A stretch of DNA of 64,000 bases from Datisca glomerata (taxonomy: Eukaryota; Streptophyta; Magnoliopsida; Cucurbitales; Datiscaceae), in assembly GCA_003255025.1 (NCBI GenBank), contig QANY01002785.1, positions 211,043 through 275,042 on the forward strand, written 5' to 3'. The notes below the pieces were generated by a model that was not told the origin of the DNA, did no database searches, and saw only the letters and a program-made list of their open reading frames with translations. A program made the translations under genes and the position numbers. Shown in pieces: positions 32,560 through 43,205 of the stretch; the stretch's first letter is position 1, and the number at the start of each line of letters is the position of its first letter.

Positions 32560-33830
32560 TCGAGTTAATTTTGTTTGATCGAAAGCACGTCCTATTAGGT
32601 GTTTTTACTTCTTATGGCACGAGATGCATCCAAAATAAGCATGAAGCTCCAAATTCTTACCGTAATTGTGTATTCGGTATCCAAACTCATTTGGCCATAC
32701 ACACGTGATCAAAATTTAACCAAGTTCATCCTGTTTGATCCTAAATACGTCACATTGGGTTTTGCCACCCTCTGACACTAGAAGCACTCACGATGACCAC
32801 AAAGCTCAAGTTGTTATCACAAAATTATATTTAGTATCAAAAGTCCATTCAAGTACAACTAATGCCTTAAAAATTCATGTTTAGCCCAATTCGTCTCGTT
32901 TGTTCCTAAATACATCAAATTGGTCTTTTTGACTTGCAATGGTACTAGAACCTCCCAAAACACCAACAAGGCTCTAAATTCTTATCCCAAATATGTATAT
33001 TATTGTTAGAACTTAGTTCGAGTACATATTATAAATAAATTTTAGCCAAGTCCATCTCGTTTAGACCTAAATATACTCTATTTGTTCTTTTTGACTTCCT
33101 TGGGAACTAGATGGCCCCAAATGATCACGACACTTCAAGTTCTTATTCTAAACGTGTATTTGGTGTCAAACTCAATTCAAGTACATGCAATTCTCAAAAG
33201 ATTTAAGTTTGGCCGATTTTGTCTTGCTTGGTTATAAACACGTCTCACTTGGTCTTTCTGAATCCCTATAGCATTAGAAGCACTCAATATGATCACAATA
33301 CTCCATGTTCTTATCCAAAAAGTATATTTGGTGGCAAAAAATAGTTCGAGTACAAGTCATGCTTAAAAGATTCAAGTTTTATGAAGTTAATCTATTCTAC
33401 TCCTAAACATGTCACATTTGATCCTTTTGACACTCTTTAGTAGTAGAAGCATCTAAAATGACATCAATGCTCCAATTTCTTATCCCAAATGAGTATTTGA
33501 TAGTAAAATTCAATTGGAGTGCATGTTATGGTCCTAAACATGTCAAATTGGGTGTTTTTGACTCCCAATGGAATTTGTAGCACCCAATATGACCAAAAAG
33601 TTCCATATTCTTATCCCAAAACTCAATTAGAGTATCAAAACGCTCAACAAGACACGCATTTGGTGTCAAAACTCAGCTAGAGTACATTCTATGCTCAAAT
33701 GATTCAAACATGACCAAGTTCATCTTGTTTGGTCTTAAACACATCTCATTGAGTTTTTTTACTGCCTATGACACTAGAAGCACTGAAAAGGCACTCAAAA
33801 TTTGTATCCTAAAAGTGTATTTGAGGGAAT
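32560..33830. repeat. ~168-bp satellite, block 1 (about 7-8 monomers)
   Basis: Diverged monomers sharing the landmarks GTTTGATCCTAAATACGTCA, CACTAGAAGCACTC, TTCTTATCCCAAA and GTGTATTTGGTGTCAAAACT with the larger arrays right of 48680. It is separated from them by ~15 kb of retroelements and unassigned sequence. Confidence 0.85.
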
Positions 33831-34419
33831 CAACGCAATGAAAAATATTGGATCTAGAAAAATGTGAGAAACAACTACCTCTTGACTCGTGCAAATTAAA
33901 ACCTCGTAGTTTTTCATGATATTCTTTGAACGGTCAACCCAAAAACTCCAGCGTGTGGATACTCGACTAATTAAAATCAACATTGTTCTCGTCTTTCTCA
34001 AACTTTCTCAGTAAAAAGTAGATCATGAAGAAATTTCAGTTTTTTTTTTATAATTGAAAATGCTCAATTCCGCAGAAAACGGCTTTTTTAAAGTGTTTTC
34101 CCAAAACACTATTATTCAAAAAAAGGCCATTGCTACAATTATCTAACCATTCAAAAGCAACGGTTGGGAGTAAGAAGTTTACTCCCAACCGTATTATTTT
34201 ATTTTTTTAACTCAATAATTAAAATTAAATAAATTAATTAATTAATTTTAATTGATATTTTACCTTTTAAAAATTAAGATTACACTAGTTTTTTAAATCA
34301 CTTGGTTGATAATATAGTATCAACGTTGAGCCCACTTGTTCGTTAAACAAGTGGACTGTCATGATAGAAAATACTGATAGCTTTATAATTAAACAAATCT
34401 ACCAATTGAACCCACAATT
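33831..34419. other. unassigned with two perfect foldbacks
   Basis: No gene. CGGTTGGGAGTAA (34161-34173) pairs with 34179-34191 over a 5-base loop; CCACTTGTT (34332-34340) pairs with 34346-34354 over CGTTA. They may be parts of a MITE, but no flanking duplication is evident. Confidence 0.7.
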
Positions 34420-34800
34420 CGAATTTTTAATCATTTGTAAAGGATTTTTTAAATGAGTAAAAAATCGATTATCCTAAAATAAAAGTAATGAATGAGAGAG
34501 AGAAAGTAAGAAGTAAGAAAGTAAGAACTCAAAATTTTAAATTTGCTTGTATTCGATTGATTTTTGAGATGGTACATAATCCTATTTATATACATGAATT
34601 TCAAAATCAGATTACAACCAATTCCCATATCCTGTGGCTAATGATAAGGTGGCTATAACCGTCTTCAAGGAAAATTCCCTCCAAGGATCCTCTTTATAAC
34701 CGTCTTGTTGATATTACAGTCCACATTGCATTTGGTCCTCAATTGATTCTTTGGTCTAGATCTTACCACGTGTAACGTGGGGTTTTGACTATTCATTGGT
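34420..34800 (-). repeat. Tat element 3' LTR (alignable part)
   Basis: Shares TTAATCATTTG, CTAAAATAAAAGTAATGA, GATTTTTGAGATGGTACAT, GCTAATGATAAGGTG and CCTCAATTGATTCTTTGGT, in order, with 42856-43205. Outer ends are approximate. TATATACATG near 34595 on the antisense side marks leader or promoter context. Confidence 0.8.
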
Positions 34801-35362
34801 CCCATTATACCTAACGAAATCCTATTTGTTGAAGTGTAATCAATATCATTCCTAATTCTGACGTAACTATCTATTGTCAGGAACGATTTTCCATTTCCTT
34901 TCGCCGTTACATCGTCCCATTTCTTTTTACAAATGTCTCTTAGAAACATGCAACGTGGTCCTCGAGTTATCTTTCGTCAGTGATGATTATTACCTTTTAC
35001 CGCTTCATTTGCCTATTTTCATCCTCAAAATTCCATGAAAATATGCGACATGAATTTCAAATTTATTTATGGAAGACTTCCCCTGCATCTTTTGCCACCT
35101 GCCATTTCCCTATTTGTCGGCTGTCTCGACAATCCATTTTATTGCACCTTTTCAGTCATGCCTTTTCGAAGAATCTTTTTGTACTTGAGTACCTTGATGC
35201 ATCCTTTCATCGCGTCTTTTCAGTATTTGTGAAATGAATTGAATTTTATTTTGACATCCATGACTTATTTAAGATTTTCATCTTCATTTTCTCCATTACT
35301 TCTCATCTTCGATTCTATAAGTTCCCATTTCATCCTCTTCTTTGCATTTCTTTCTTTTCATT

Positions 35363-37130
35363 GAATCATGACAGACGAAAACCCTTTTAAGCCCTCTGTC
35401 CACTTAGCTAGATCTGAACCTAAGTTTAGGAAGTTCATGTCTTCCCACTAAGATCTTGTTCCCCTTGACATAGTGTGTGCATTAGCAGAGAGTGGGTCAC
35501 CAGGTTACCATGTAGGCCCCCCTACGAAATCATCATCCATCCCATGTATGTAGCTCTAGGCCTCAAATTTCCATTCTCCCCCCTCTTCAATGAATTCTTT
35601 AGTACTTACCATTTAGCTCCTTCCAAGTTCACCTTGAGTTCGTATACGACAGTCCTCTATTTTGAGGCTATGAATAGACGATATAATCTAGGCTTAGGTA
35701 TGGATGAACTCCAATATTTGTACTTAGTCAAGCACCGGGATAAAAGTTACTACTTGGCCCCTCGACCATTAGGAAAAAGGGGGCATTGACTAATGATCTT
35801 CCAAAGGGAGACATAGGATGGGAACGAGACATTCTCCATGTTGGCGGGGATAGGAGTGGTGATGGCCGGTGGATAATTCCTAAGAAATTTGAAATTTTCA
35901 ATAAGTTCTTGAGCTCCTTTCCTATTTCCTTTTAATTTCTTTTAATTCTTGTGTAATTTATGCTTACTAGCATCCCGTCTTTCTCTGAGTTGTGCAGACA
36001 AACAGGCCAACAAGAAACCTTTCGTGTCAAAGGCGCTCAACCAAAGAATTGTCGTTTCTTACAGATATCTGGAGAGGAGATGCACGAGCTCTTGGATCCA
36101 TGAAGGGAGGTGAACATCTCCCTTGTGCCTGCCACCATTCTCATATTTTATCCCGCTCTTAGAGGCATTTAGGTTCCTTCATTTCGTACAATTTCATGTT
36201 CTTCATCTTCAGGTCCATCTGAGTCAACTAACTCTGAAGTAGAGGAAGAGAAAAGAATCCATGTTTCAAAGATCTACTACTAAAATAGGGATGTTTAAGC
36301 GGCTCTGAACTATGATGGGTGACTTCTTGAGGGGGGGGGGGGTGTTCGTCTAAGAATGGACACGTCCAACTTTTTTCAAGCTCCTCCTACTCTGACCGTT
36401 CCTCCTGATCCCGTTGCTGAAAATGAGGACGCTCTAGTCGGGTCAGCGACTCCTCCATCGACGCCTCCTTCATCGTCTATTCAACGAGAACCCACTACCA
36501 CTTCAGGTTCACATGATGTTGCAGAGGGATTTATTCCTTGGAGGTTGAGGCGTGACACTATTGTCCCTCCCATTCCTGCATCAGTCTAATTTCTGAACGA
36601 TGTTCAGTTTCACACATCATCACCCAAGGCACTCTGATTGAGCCTGATACGGCAATAACGCGTAGCATGAGCGTTGGTTAGCTCATCAGCACTTTGAGCC
36701 ACGATCTCATGAGGGTAAGTTCCCTTTCTTTTCCTGTTTATTTATAAATCTACTTCACCCATTTACTTACACTTGTTTTCCTCTTCTGGCAAGCCATTAT
36801 TGATCACAATGACCTCCAAGGGCACCACTTTGCCTGTGACCACACCTTGGTGAACTTTCACAGGGAATTTATTGAGTGTCATAACTTAGTTGATGGTCTT
36901 CATGTTGAAATTGAAGTGTTAAAGAAAACTAAGGCTGAGCTGTGGGAAACTGCAGAGAACCATGCTCAGGAAGCAATTATCGCGAAGGTGGAAAGCCTTA
37001 AGTTGGCAAACTCTTTGAAAGTGGCTGAGGAGTCTTTGGCTGCGGCTAAGGAATCCTCCTTAGCTGCCGCTGAGCAAGACAAGGCTCCAGTCATGGAAGA
37101 TAAAGAGATGCAAGTACAGGCCATATAGCA
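35363..37130 (+). pseudogene. antisense ORF of the Tat element (putative gypsy-type transposon domain plus coiled coil)
   Basis: Plus strand, opposite to gag-pol. Starts near MTDENPFKPSVHLARSEPKF (35367). The core PMYVALGLKFPFSPLFNEFF, AMNRRYNLGLGMDELQYLY and YYLAPRPLG (35475-35789) resembles the plant putative gypsy-type transposon domain (PF04195 by recall). Next is KGDIGWERDILHVGG in another frame. Then come a 12-G run at 36331-36342, a Pro/Ser/Thr-rich linker (36356-36589), and a Lys/Glu/Ala-rich coiled coil (36847-37128: FIECHNLVDGLHVEIEVLKK onward). Frame changes, stops and possible introns separate these. Such antisense ORFs have been described in Tat elements; their function is unknown. 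Confidence 0.68.
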
Positions 37131-37960
37131 AGCCCTCTATTATGAAGTCGAGTAGATGGTTAATAGATTGGGCTATAAAGATGGCTCATAAAATTCCCCT
37201 CCTAGAAAGCCTCTTTCTGAGTTACCTTCAGAAGTCCAAGCTAAAGTTAATAGCTCTATGAAAGACACGGTTATCAATTCTTCTGAGTCTTTGCTAACCA
37301 AACTGCTACTGTCAACCCAGACTAGGCTGCTAATGTTGAAGATGCCATCGTTGATCCTGAAGACCATCGTCATCCCTTAGCTTTTTTCCAGTTTTCTTTG
37401 TAATTTGTACTTCTTTCCTTTTCTGTTCTACAATTTTCTTCTTTCATTGTATTTTCCATTATTAATAAAAAAAGAACCAACTCTTATAACTTTTCCTTTT
37501 TTGAAAATTTCTTTTCGTTGCACTTTACTTTATTTCCAAAGGCTTAGCAGAATTCGATCCGTTCTCGGGGACTTGGATAAGTTTTTAAGTTGAAATCCAT
37601 TCTCAAACACTTGGGGAATTTTTTTATCTCAAATTTCTTTTGAGTGGAACTGAATCTGCCATTAAGTACTCATAAAAAGTTTTGAACTAACAAAATCCAA
37701 GTTGCAAAGTCTTCGTTCAACTTTTTCAATTGTGATCCGTTCTCCAATACTTGAGCAATTTTTATGTTTTGAATTTTCTTCGAGAACAATTGTTATCAAT
37801 CATAGAAGAATCCATTCTCAAACACTTGAAATACCCACTTCATTTTGTGGAGTTTTATGCTTCACTCGGAGAGCAAATCGATACTTCTTTAACCGCTTTC
37901 TGTTGCATAGTTTGTTGTTAAGGACTTATGTTTTTCAGAGTTGCTTTGGTTTTCCTTTTC
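37131..37960. other. spacer between antisense ORF and tandem repeats
   Basis: T-rich, no gene supported. The phrase TTCTC(A/G)AACACTTG recurs at about 37592, 37740 and 37817, an older layer of the tandem pattern that follows. Confidence 0.5.
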
Positions 37961-37961
37961 A

Positions 37962-38480
37962 GAGAAGGGATTATGGTCCGCCCGCTCTCAAGGACTTAGG
38001 TTCATCAAAGAACCATGGTCCCATTTTTTTAGAGAAGGACTTATGTTTTACCTGTTCTTAAGGACTTAGGTTCATCGAAGAATCATGGCCCCATTTTCAT
38101 TTTAAGAGAAGGACTTATCATTTTCCCGCTCCCAAAAACTTACGTTCATCGAAGAACCATGGCCCCATTTTCATTTTGAGAGAAGGACTTATGATTTGCC
38201 CGCTCCAAAGGACAGTTCATTAAAGAACCATGGCCCCATTTTTATTTTAAGAGAATGACTTATGATCTTTCCGCTCTCAAGGACTTAGGTTCATTAAATA
38301 ACCATAGCCCCATTTTCGTTTTGAAAGAGGGACATATGATTTTCCTGCTCCTAAAGACTTAGGTTCATTACAGAACCATTACCCCATTTTCATTTTGAGA
38401 GAAGGACTTATGATCCTCCCACTCTCAAGGACTTAGGTTCATTAAAGAACTATGACCCCATTTTCAATGTTGTGCTAGAA
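37962..38480. repeat. tandem array, ~73-bp unit, about 7 copies
   Basis: GAGAAGGACTTATG, CCGCTCTCAAGGACTTAGGT, TTCATCAAAGAACCATGG and CCCCATTTTCATTTT repeat in order, with unit starts near 37962, 38032, 38106, 38180, 38251, 38323 and 38399. Tandem repeats in this position are common in Tat-type elements. Confidence 0.93.
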
Positions 38481-38567
38481 AAGTGTGAGAGTTGGCTCCA
38501 AGTGTTTTATGTGAAACCCTTACTAGAAACAATCACGGGAAAATAATCACTATAATATGTTTACAAC

Positions 38568-39480
38568 TTAGACAAAATATTTTTTTAGATGAGTAGCATT
38601 CCACAGTTTTGCAAGATCCTCCCCTTCTTCCCTTGGTCTATAATAATATCCAATGCCTCTGATTCCACTGACAATATATGGTCCTTCCCAATTTGGTCCA
38701 TCTTCCCTTCTGTTTAGAAAATTTTCTTCAATACTAGGTCTCCTTTCTAGAATTCCCATCTTCAGAATTTTCTTTGAAAGTAATCTCTTCTTTTTTAGTT
38801 ATAATTGTCCATTTGGATCAATGATGTATCTCTTTGTTCCTCCAAAAGATCAAGATTTTCCTTCAGGAGTTCTTAATTTTGATGCTCATTTAGCCTTGGT
38901 TTTATTGTAGGACTTTCAATTTTGACGGGTATCACTACTTTTGTTCCATATGCGAAAGTGAAAAGTGTTTCACCCGTTGTCTCTCTTGGAGTATTCTTGT
39001 ATGCTTAGAATACTATTGGTAACTCATTTATCAATTTTTCTTTAGTTGATTCTAGCCGCTTTTTCATGCTTTCAAGTATAATGCGGTTCGACCTTTCTTC
39101 TTGACCATTCCCCTGTGGTTAATATGGTATAGAGAATTGATTAATAATTCTTAAGCCTTCATCGAAGGCCTTGGCCATCTTTACTGTGAATTGAAGTACA
39201 TTGTCAGATATGAGTATTCGAGGAATTCTATATCTGCACACTATATTTTCCACAAAAATCCATTTACTTCTTCTTCTCGGATCCTCACGAATGCCTTGGC
39301 TTCGATCCATTGAGTGGAATAATCTGTTGACTCTAACAAATAATTTGTTGACACTAACAAACAATGTCAAGGGCCCATTGCATGAACGACCATGGATTTG
39401 CCAATGTGTAGAGTTCTCTAGAAGCCATTTTAGCTATGGGGGAAACATTGTTGACATTTATCATAGTTTATCGCATATTT
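38568..39480 (-). pseudogene. Tat integrase remnants (core and C-terminal)
   Basis: Read leftward: ENIVCRYRIPRILISDN (about 39250-39200), the gypsy integrase D-containing strand (ISDN); then FDEGLRIINQFSIPY where the family has a Y-S-x-P segment. After stops, GPNWEGPYIVSGIRGIGYY and LAKLWNATHLKKYF (about 38690-38570) are the conserved integrase C-terminus of this group. The catalytic Glu region is lost in a gap of stops. Confidence 0.8.
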
Positions 39481-39980
39481 GTTGGCGCTTTGATGTAATT
39501 TGGGCTAGTAATACCCTTCGTTCAATACTTTGTGATCCAGTGATCTTCCCTTAGTGTGATTTCCACATATCCCATCATGGATTTCGGCTAGCACATACCG
39601 GACTTCTTTCTTTCTTAGACATTGTATATACAGACCTTTTTTTCACTCTTGTGGAAAACCCTTTTTTTACATCTGTTACCTCATCCCTTTTTTTTAGGCT
39701 AGCACATACTGGGCTTGTTTCTTTCTTAGACATTGTAAGTATGTACTAGGAAAACCCTTTTTTTTCCTAGTACACACACGTCCTAGTACAGACAGGTACT
39801 TTTTTTTACATATGTTTTCCACGGGAGTGATATACTTGAATGAAGCTAGCACATGCGTGCTCACCCATGATTTCCACATATCCCATCGTGGATTTTGGCT
39901 AGCATATACTCCTTGCGTGAAGCTTATCTTTAGGTAATATCCATTTTCTAACAGATCATATCATCCTGCCAGTTTGGTTC
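39481..39980. repeat. locally duplicated integrase-proximal segment
   Basis: GATTTCCACATATCCCATC plus TGGATTT(C/T)GGCTAGCA occurs near 39558 and 39871; GGCTAGCACATAC plus CTTCTTTCTTTCTTAGACA-like occurs near 39588 and 39698; GTGATATACTTG occurs near 39827 and 40018. Interleaved duplications, no gene. Confidence 0.75.
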
Positions 39981-40500
39981 TCATTCAGTTTTGACATTCA
40001 CTACATCGTTCCACGGAAGTGATATACTTGGCTTTCTGAGAAATTTCACTAGCACGCTTCTTTTGTATGGGAGTTGCAGTGACGATCCCAATTTTACTAA
40101 CGCATCCGCATGTTCGATCTTAATTCTTGGGATCTTATCAATCTCATAGCTTTTCAGCAGACTTAATAATGCATTCGCCCGTTGCAAGTAGCTTATCATT
40201 CTTTCATATTTTGCTGTAAAATTTCCTGTAACCTATCTCATAATTAGCATAGAATCACAAAATATTTTTACGTCTGTTACCTCAAATTCCCATAGCAAGG
40301 TGACTCCTGCTATCAAAGCTTCATATTCCGCTTCATTATTTGATGCATTGAAATTGAAAGAGATAGAATGTTCTAAAGTTTCTCCAAATGGGGTCTGTAC
40401 CACTATTCCTACTCGAGTGCCTTTTCTGTTTGAGGCTTCATCGATGAATAATTTCCAGGGCCTGTCTCCATTTGGACTTTAGATTCATTATTATCTTCTC
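39981..40500 (-). pseudogene. Tat RNase H (second, aRNH-like) remnant
   Basis: Minus strand NEAEYEALIAGVTLLWEFEV then KIFCDSMLIM, stop, VTGNFTAKYERMISYLQ, and IEHADALVKLGSSLQLPYKR then SVLVKFLRKPSI. The NxxAEYEALIxGL, DS and HADALA-like blocks are those of the additional RNase H found in Tat-lineage gypsy elements. At least one stop interrupts. Confidence 0.8.
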
Positions 40501-41110
40501 TTTCGTCATGAGCGAAGTCCGCTCAAAATCAGTTAGTAATTTCCCCTTGATTGACGTTCTTGGCTCACAATAGATTTGATATTGACCAAGCTTAATTGCC
40601 TATTTGGCCATACTACCGCTTACTTCTGGTGAATAACAAACTTTGGATGGGTGAATCTGTTAACACTTTAATGCTATGAGCTTGAAAGTAAGGCATTAGC
40701 TTCCTTGCAGCAATTACAACGGCCAACACTCATTTCTCCATTCTTTAGTACCTGGTTTCGGCTGCCACTAGACTTTTTGCTTACAAATTATACGGGCTTT
40801 TGTATCCTTTTCTCCTCTCTAATGAGAACGACACTAACAGCCATTTGCGACACAGCTACGTACAGAAGTAGTTTGTTCACTGGGTATTGGTTTTGAGACC
40901 AATGGGGGGAGTTGACAAGTATTCCTTGATTCTTTTGAGAGTGTCTTCACACTCTTCATCCCAGTTGTCAACAGAATTCTTCTTCAATTTCGTGAAATAC
41001 GACTTGCACTTATCCGTTGGCCTTGAAAGAAATATGTTTAGAGCCACTAATCTTTATGATTTCTGTGGTGAAATACGGCTTGCACTTATCCCGTCAAGCC
41101 TTATACCTCT
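40501..41110 (-). pseudogene. Tat RT-RNase H connection, decayed
   Basis: Region between the RT and the second RNase H, where the first RNase H belongs. Fragments of plausible reading on the minus strand, but no motif I can place with certainty. Open plus-strand readings here are antisense shadows. A short repeat of TGAAATACG(A/G)CTTGCACTTAT at about 40994 and 41068 marks a local duplication. Confidence 0.5.
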
Positions 41111-41810
41111 TTATGATTTCAAGGGCACTTCATCTTCATAAAAAGCTTTTATTTGATCTGGATTGACATTGATTCGCCGTTGCATTATCAACTGACCTAA
41201 AAGTTTTCCCGCTCCTACGTCAAATTTAATATCGAGAAGGCCGCCGAGATCCCTGATGTGATCTTCTTGTCTACAACGTTTGACCAACATGTCGTCGACA
41301 TAAACCCCCATGGTCTTTCTGATTTTTTCGCATAAGATTTTGTTCACAAGCCTTTGATAAGTTTCACCTGCATTTTTCAGTCTAAAGGGAATTACTTTAT
41401 AACAGAAAATACCATGTTCAGTTATTAATGAGGTTTTTTCTTGATCAGGTTGAAACTTTTTCACATTATTATATCATAAGAAGGCATCCATGAAGCTGAG
41501 GAGTTCGTGTCTTGAAGTCTCATCCACCATCTGGTCTATTCTTGGCAATGGATAATTGTCTTTTGGTCAGGATTTGTTTAGATTAGTAAAATCCACACAG
41601 ATTCTCCTTCTTCCATTCTTCTTTTTCACCATAACTACATTGGCGAGCCACTTTGGTTAATCTACTTCTCGAATGAAGCCAGCTTTCAAAAGTTTCTCCA
41701 CTTTTTCTTTGATTGATTTATTCTGTTCTAGAATGAAACTTCTCTTCTGTTGCTTTACAAGCTTTACAGTAGGATCTGCATTCAATTTGTGACATATTAT
41801 TCTTTCAGGA
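41111..41810 (-). pseudogene. Tat reverse transcriptase
   Basis: Minus strand: NADPTVKLVKQQKRSFILEQ, VEKLLKAGFIREVD, PKWLANVVMVKKKNGRRRIC, VDFTNLNKS, YPLPRIDQMVDETSRHELLS, FMDAF; then FQPDQEKTSLITEHGIFCYK, VIPFRLKNAGETYQRLVNKI and an intact VYVDDMLVK (about 41305-41280), ending GQLIMQRRINVNPDQIKA. These are RT motifs 1-6 of the Tat/Athila type. Stops lie after REVD and around FMDAF, and about 15 residues after DHIRDL are missing. Not functional. Confidence 0.9.
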
Positions 41811-42600
41811 TTACCTAAAGAAATCTTTCAACATTTTCTTCTCCGTCTACCTGAAGTGGGCCTCGATGTTGGTTGTCTTCTGTGTCCCTTCATCTAGGTA
41901 CACAAGCTCAATTTCTTCTCTAGCTTCATACCTCAGGCCCCCTTGCTCATCTTTCTGTGATTAATATTGTTCTTTACTCTTAGTTTGATCTTCCACTTTC
42001 TTTTCTGTCATCTTTCTCCTGGTAGATTCCAATGCCTCTATGGCGTAAATAGGAGCAGTAGCCTGATCCCCTTTATCACCTTAATTCCATCTGGAGACGA
42101 ATACTTTAGTACCTGATAAAAGGTGGACATAACAGCTTTCAGCTTGTGCAACGTAGTCCTTCCCAAAATGGCATTGTATGGGGATGAGGTGCTCAAGACT
42201 ACAAATTACATCAAATGGTTGGGTGGTTAAGCATTCACCAGAATAACGATGACTCCTTCAGAATAACTAAAGGCCCCATTGAAGCCTATCAGTGGCTTTG
42301 ACGGACCCTGCATCTCTTAATCTCCCATAGACATCTTCTCGAGATTTGACCAGTTTAAGATGTTGACAAAACTTGCATCATCAATTAGTACCTTCCTTAG
42401 CAAACAGTTTCCAACTTGTATTGAAATGACCAAGCATCATTATGACGTTCGTCATGTTTAGATCCATCTCATCGAATATCAACAAAAGAGTTCGATTGTC
42501 ATTTGAGGGTTTTCCTTTCTCCCAATGTCCTTCTAGCATTGGTTTCTTGCAATACATCTTCTTCTCATTCTTGGGGGTCTCCTCCTATTCTGTTAGTGTG
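41811..42600 (-). pseudogene. Tat protease region
   Basis: Minus strand SKPLIGFNGAFSYSEGVIVI, then SSPYNAILGRTTLHKLKAVM, STFYQVLKYSSPDGIKVIKG and DQATA (about 42290-42055). This YNAILGRxxLxxxxAVxSTxxxxLKFP...GVGxIxGDQ block follows the aspartic protease in Tat and Athila elements. The DTG active site itself is not readable. Stops and frame changes are present. Confidence 0.75.
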
Positions 42601-42855
42601 ATGATTGTATGAACAATTCTTAGAGGTTGCTTCTCATTGTCCTGGACCTCCTTTTCTGTTTCTCATTTCTGCTCATCCTTCTACACAAATTACTGAGCTG
42701 AAAGTAATCCTTCATGTAATGCCCGTAGTTCTTGTGATAAGAACAATATCTATCTTTGTTGTAGTTCAGCTCCCTCGTCATTGGGGTTGGTGAGCACAAT
42801 CCTATCACGTTTGTTGTCTCCTTTCACATCATCTTTTTCTGGCCAAAATCAAATT
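42601..42855 (-). pseudogene. Tat gag C-terminal zinc-finger fragment
   Basis: Minus strand YCSYHKNYGHYMKDYFQL at about 42745-42690, the C-x2-H-x4-H-x4-C type finger of this group, with the last Cys changed to Tyr. Only a few dozen bases separate it from the 5' LTR, so the gag N-terminal and central parts are deleted. Confidence 0.8.
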
Positions 42856-43205
42856 TATTAATCATTTGAAAAGGATTTTTCCGGTGGAGGAAAAATCTAT
42901 TACGCTAAAATAAAAGTAATGAAGGAAAGAGAGAAATTAAGAAAGTAAGAACTCGAAAGCTTAACTTTACTTATGTTCAATTGATTTTTGAGATGGTACA
43001 TACTCCTATTTATACATGAATTTCACAATCAGATTACAATCGATTCCCCTATCTCGTAGCTAATGATAAGGTGTGGATAATCATCTTCGGGGATTATTCC
43101 CTCCGAAGATCCTATTTGTAATGGTCCACATTCCACCTGATCCTCAATTGATTCTTTGGTATGGATCTTGCCACGTGTAAGGTGGGGTTGTGCCTATTTA
43201 TCATT
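42856..43205 (-). repeat. Tat element 5' LTR (right copy), truncated
   Basis: Direct copy of 34420-34800 in the same orientation. On the minus strand it is followed by TTTTGGCCAGAAAA, which resembles the start of the TTTGGCGCC primer site. Homology to the left LTR fades near 43205. Confidence 0.78.

Larger units (their letters stand above)
34420..43205 (-). mobile_element. Tat-lineage Ty3/gypsy retrotransposon, decayed
   Basis: Direct repeats at 34420-34800 and 42856-43205 are its LTRs (or the surviving parts). The gag zinc finger, protease, RT, RNase H and integrase follow each other leftward on the minus strand, the gypsy order (integrase last). An antisense ORF with a putative-transposon domain and a coiled coil lies between integrase and the 3' LTR, an arrangement known in Tat-lineage elements. 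Most of gag is deleted: only ~50 bp separate the 5' LTR from the zinc-finger ORF. Reading frames are full of stops. The right LTR appears cut near 43205 where Copia-D begins. Confidence 0.82.

Noticed and set aside
36331..36342. Run of 12 G as a polypurine tract
   Set aside because: It lies inside the antisense ORF region, not next to an LTR. More likely a slippage-prone homopolymer that broke the frame.
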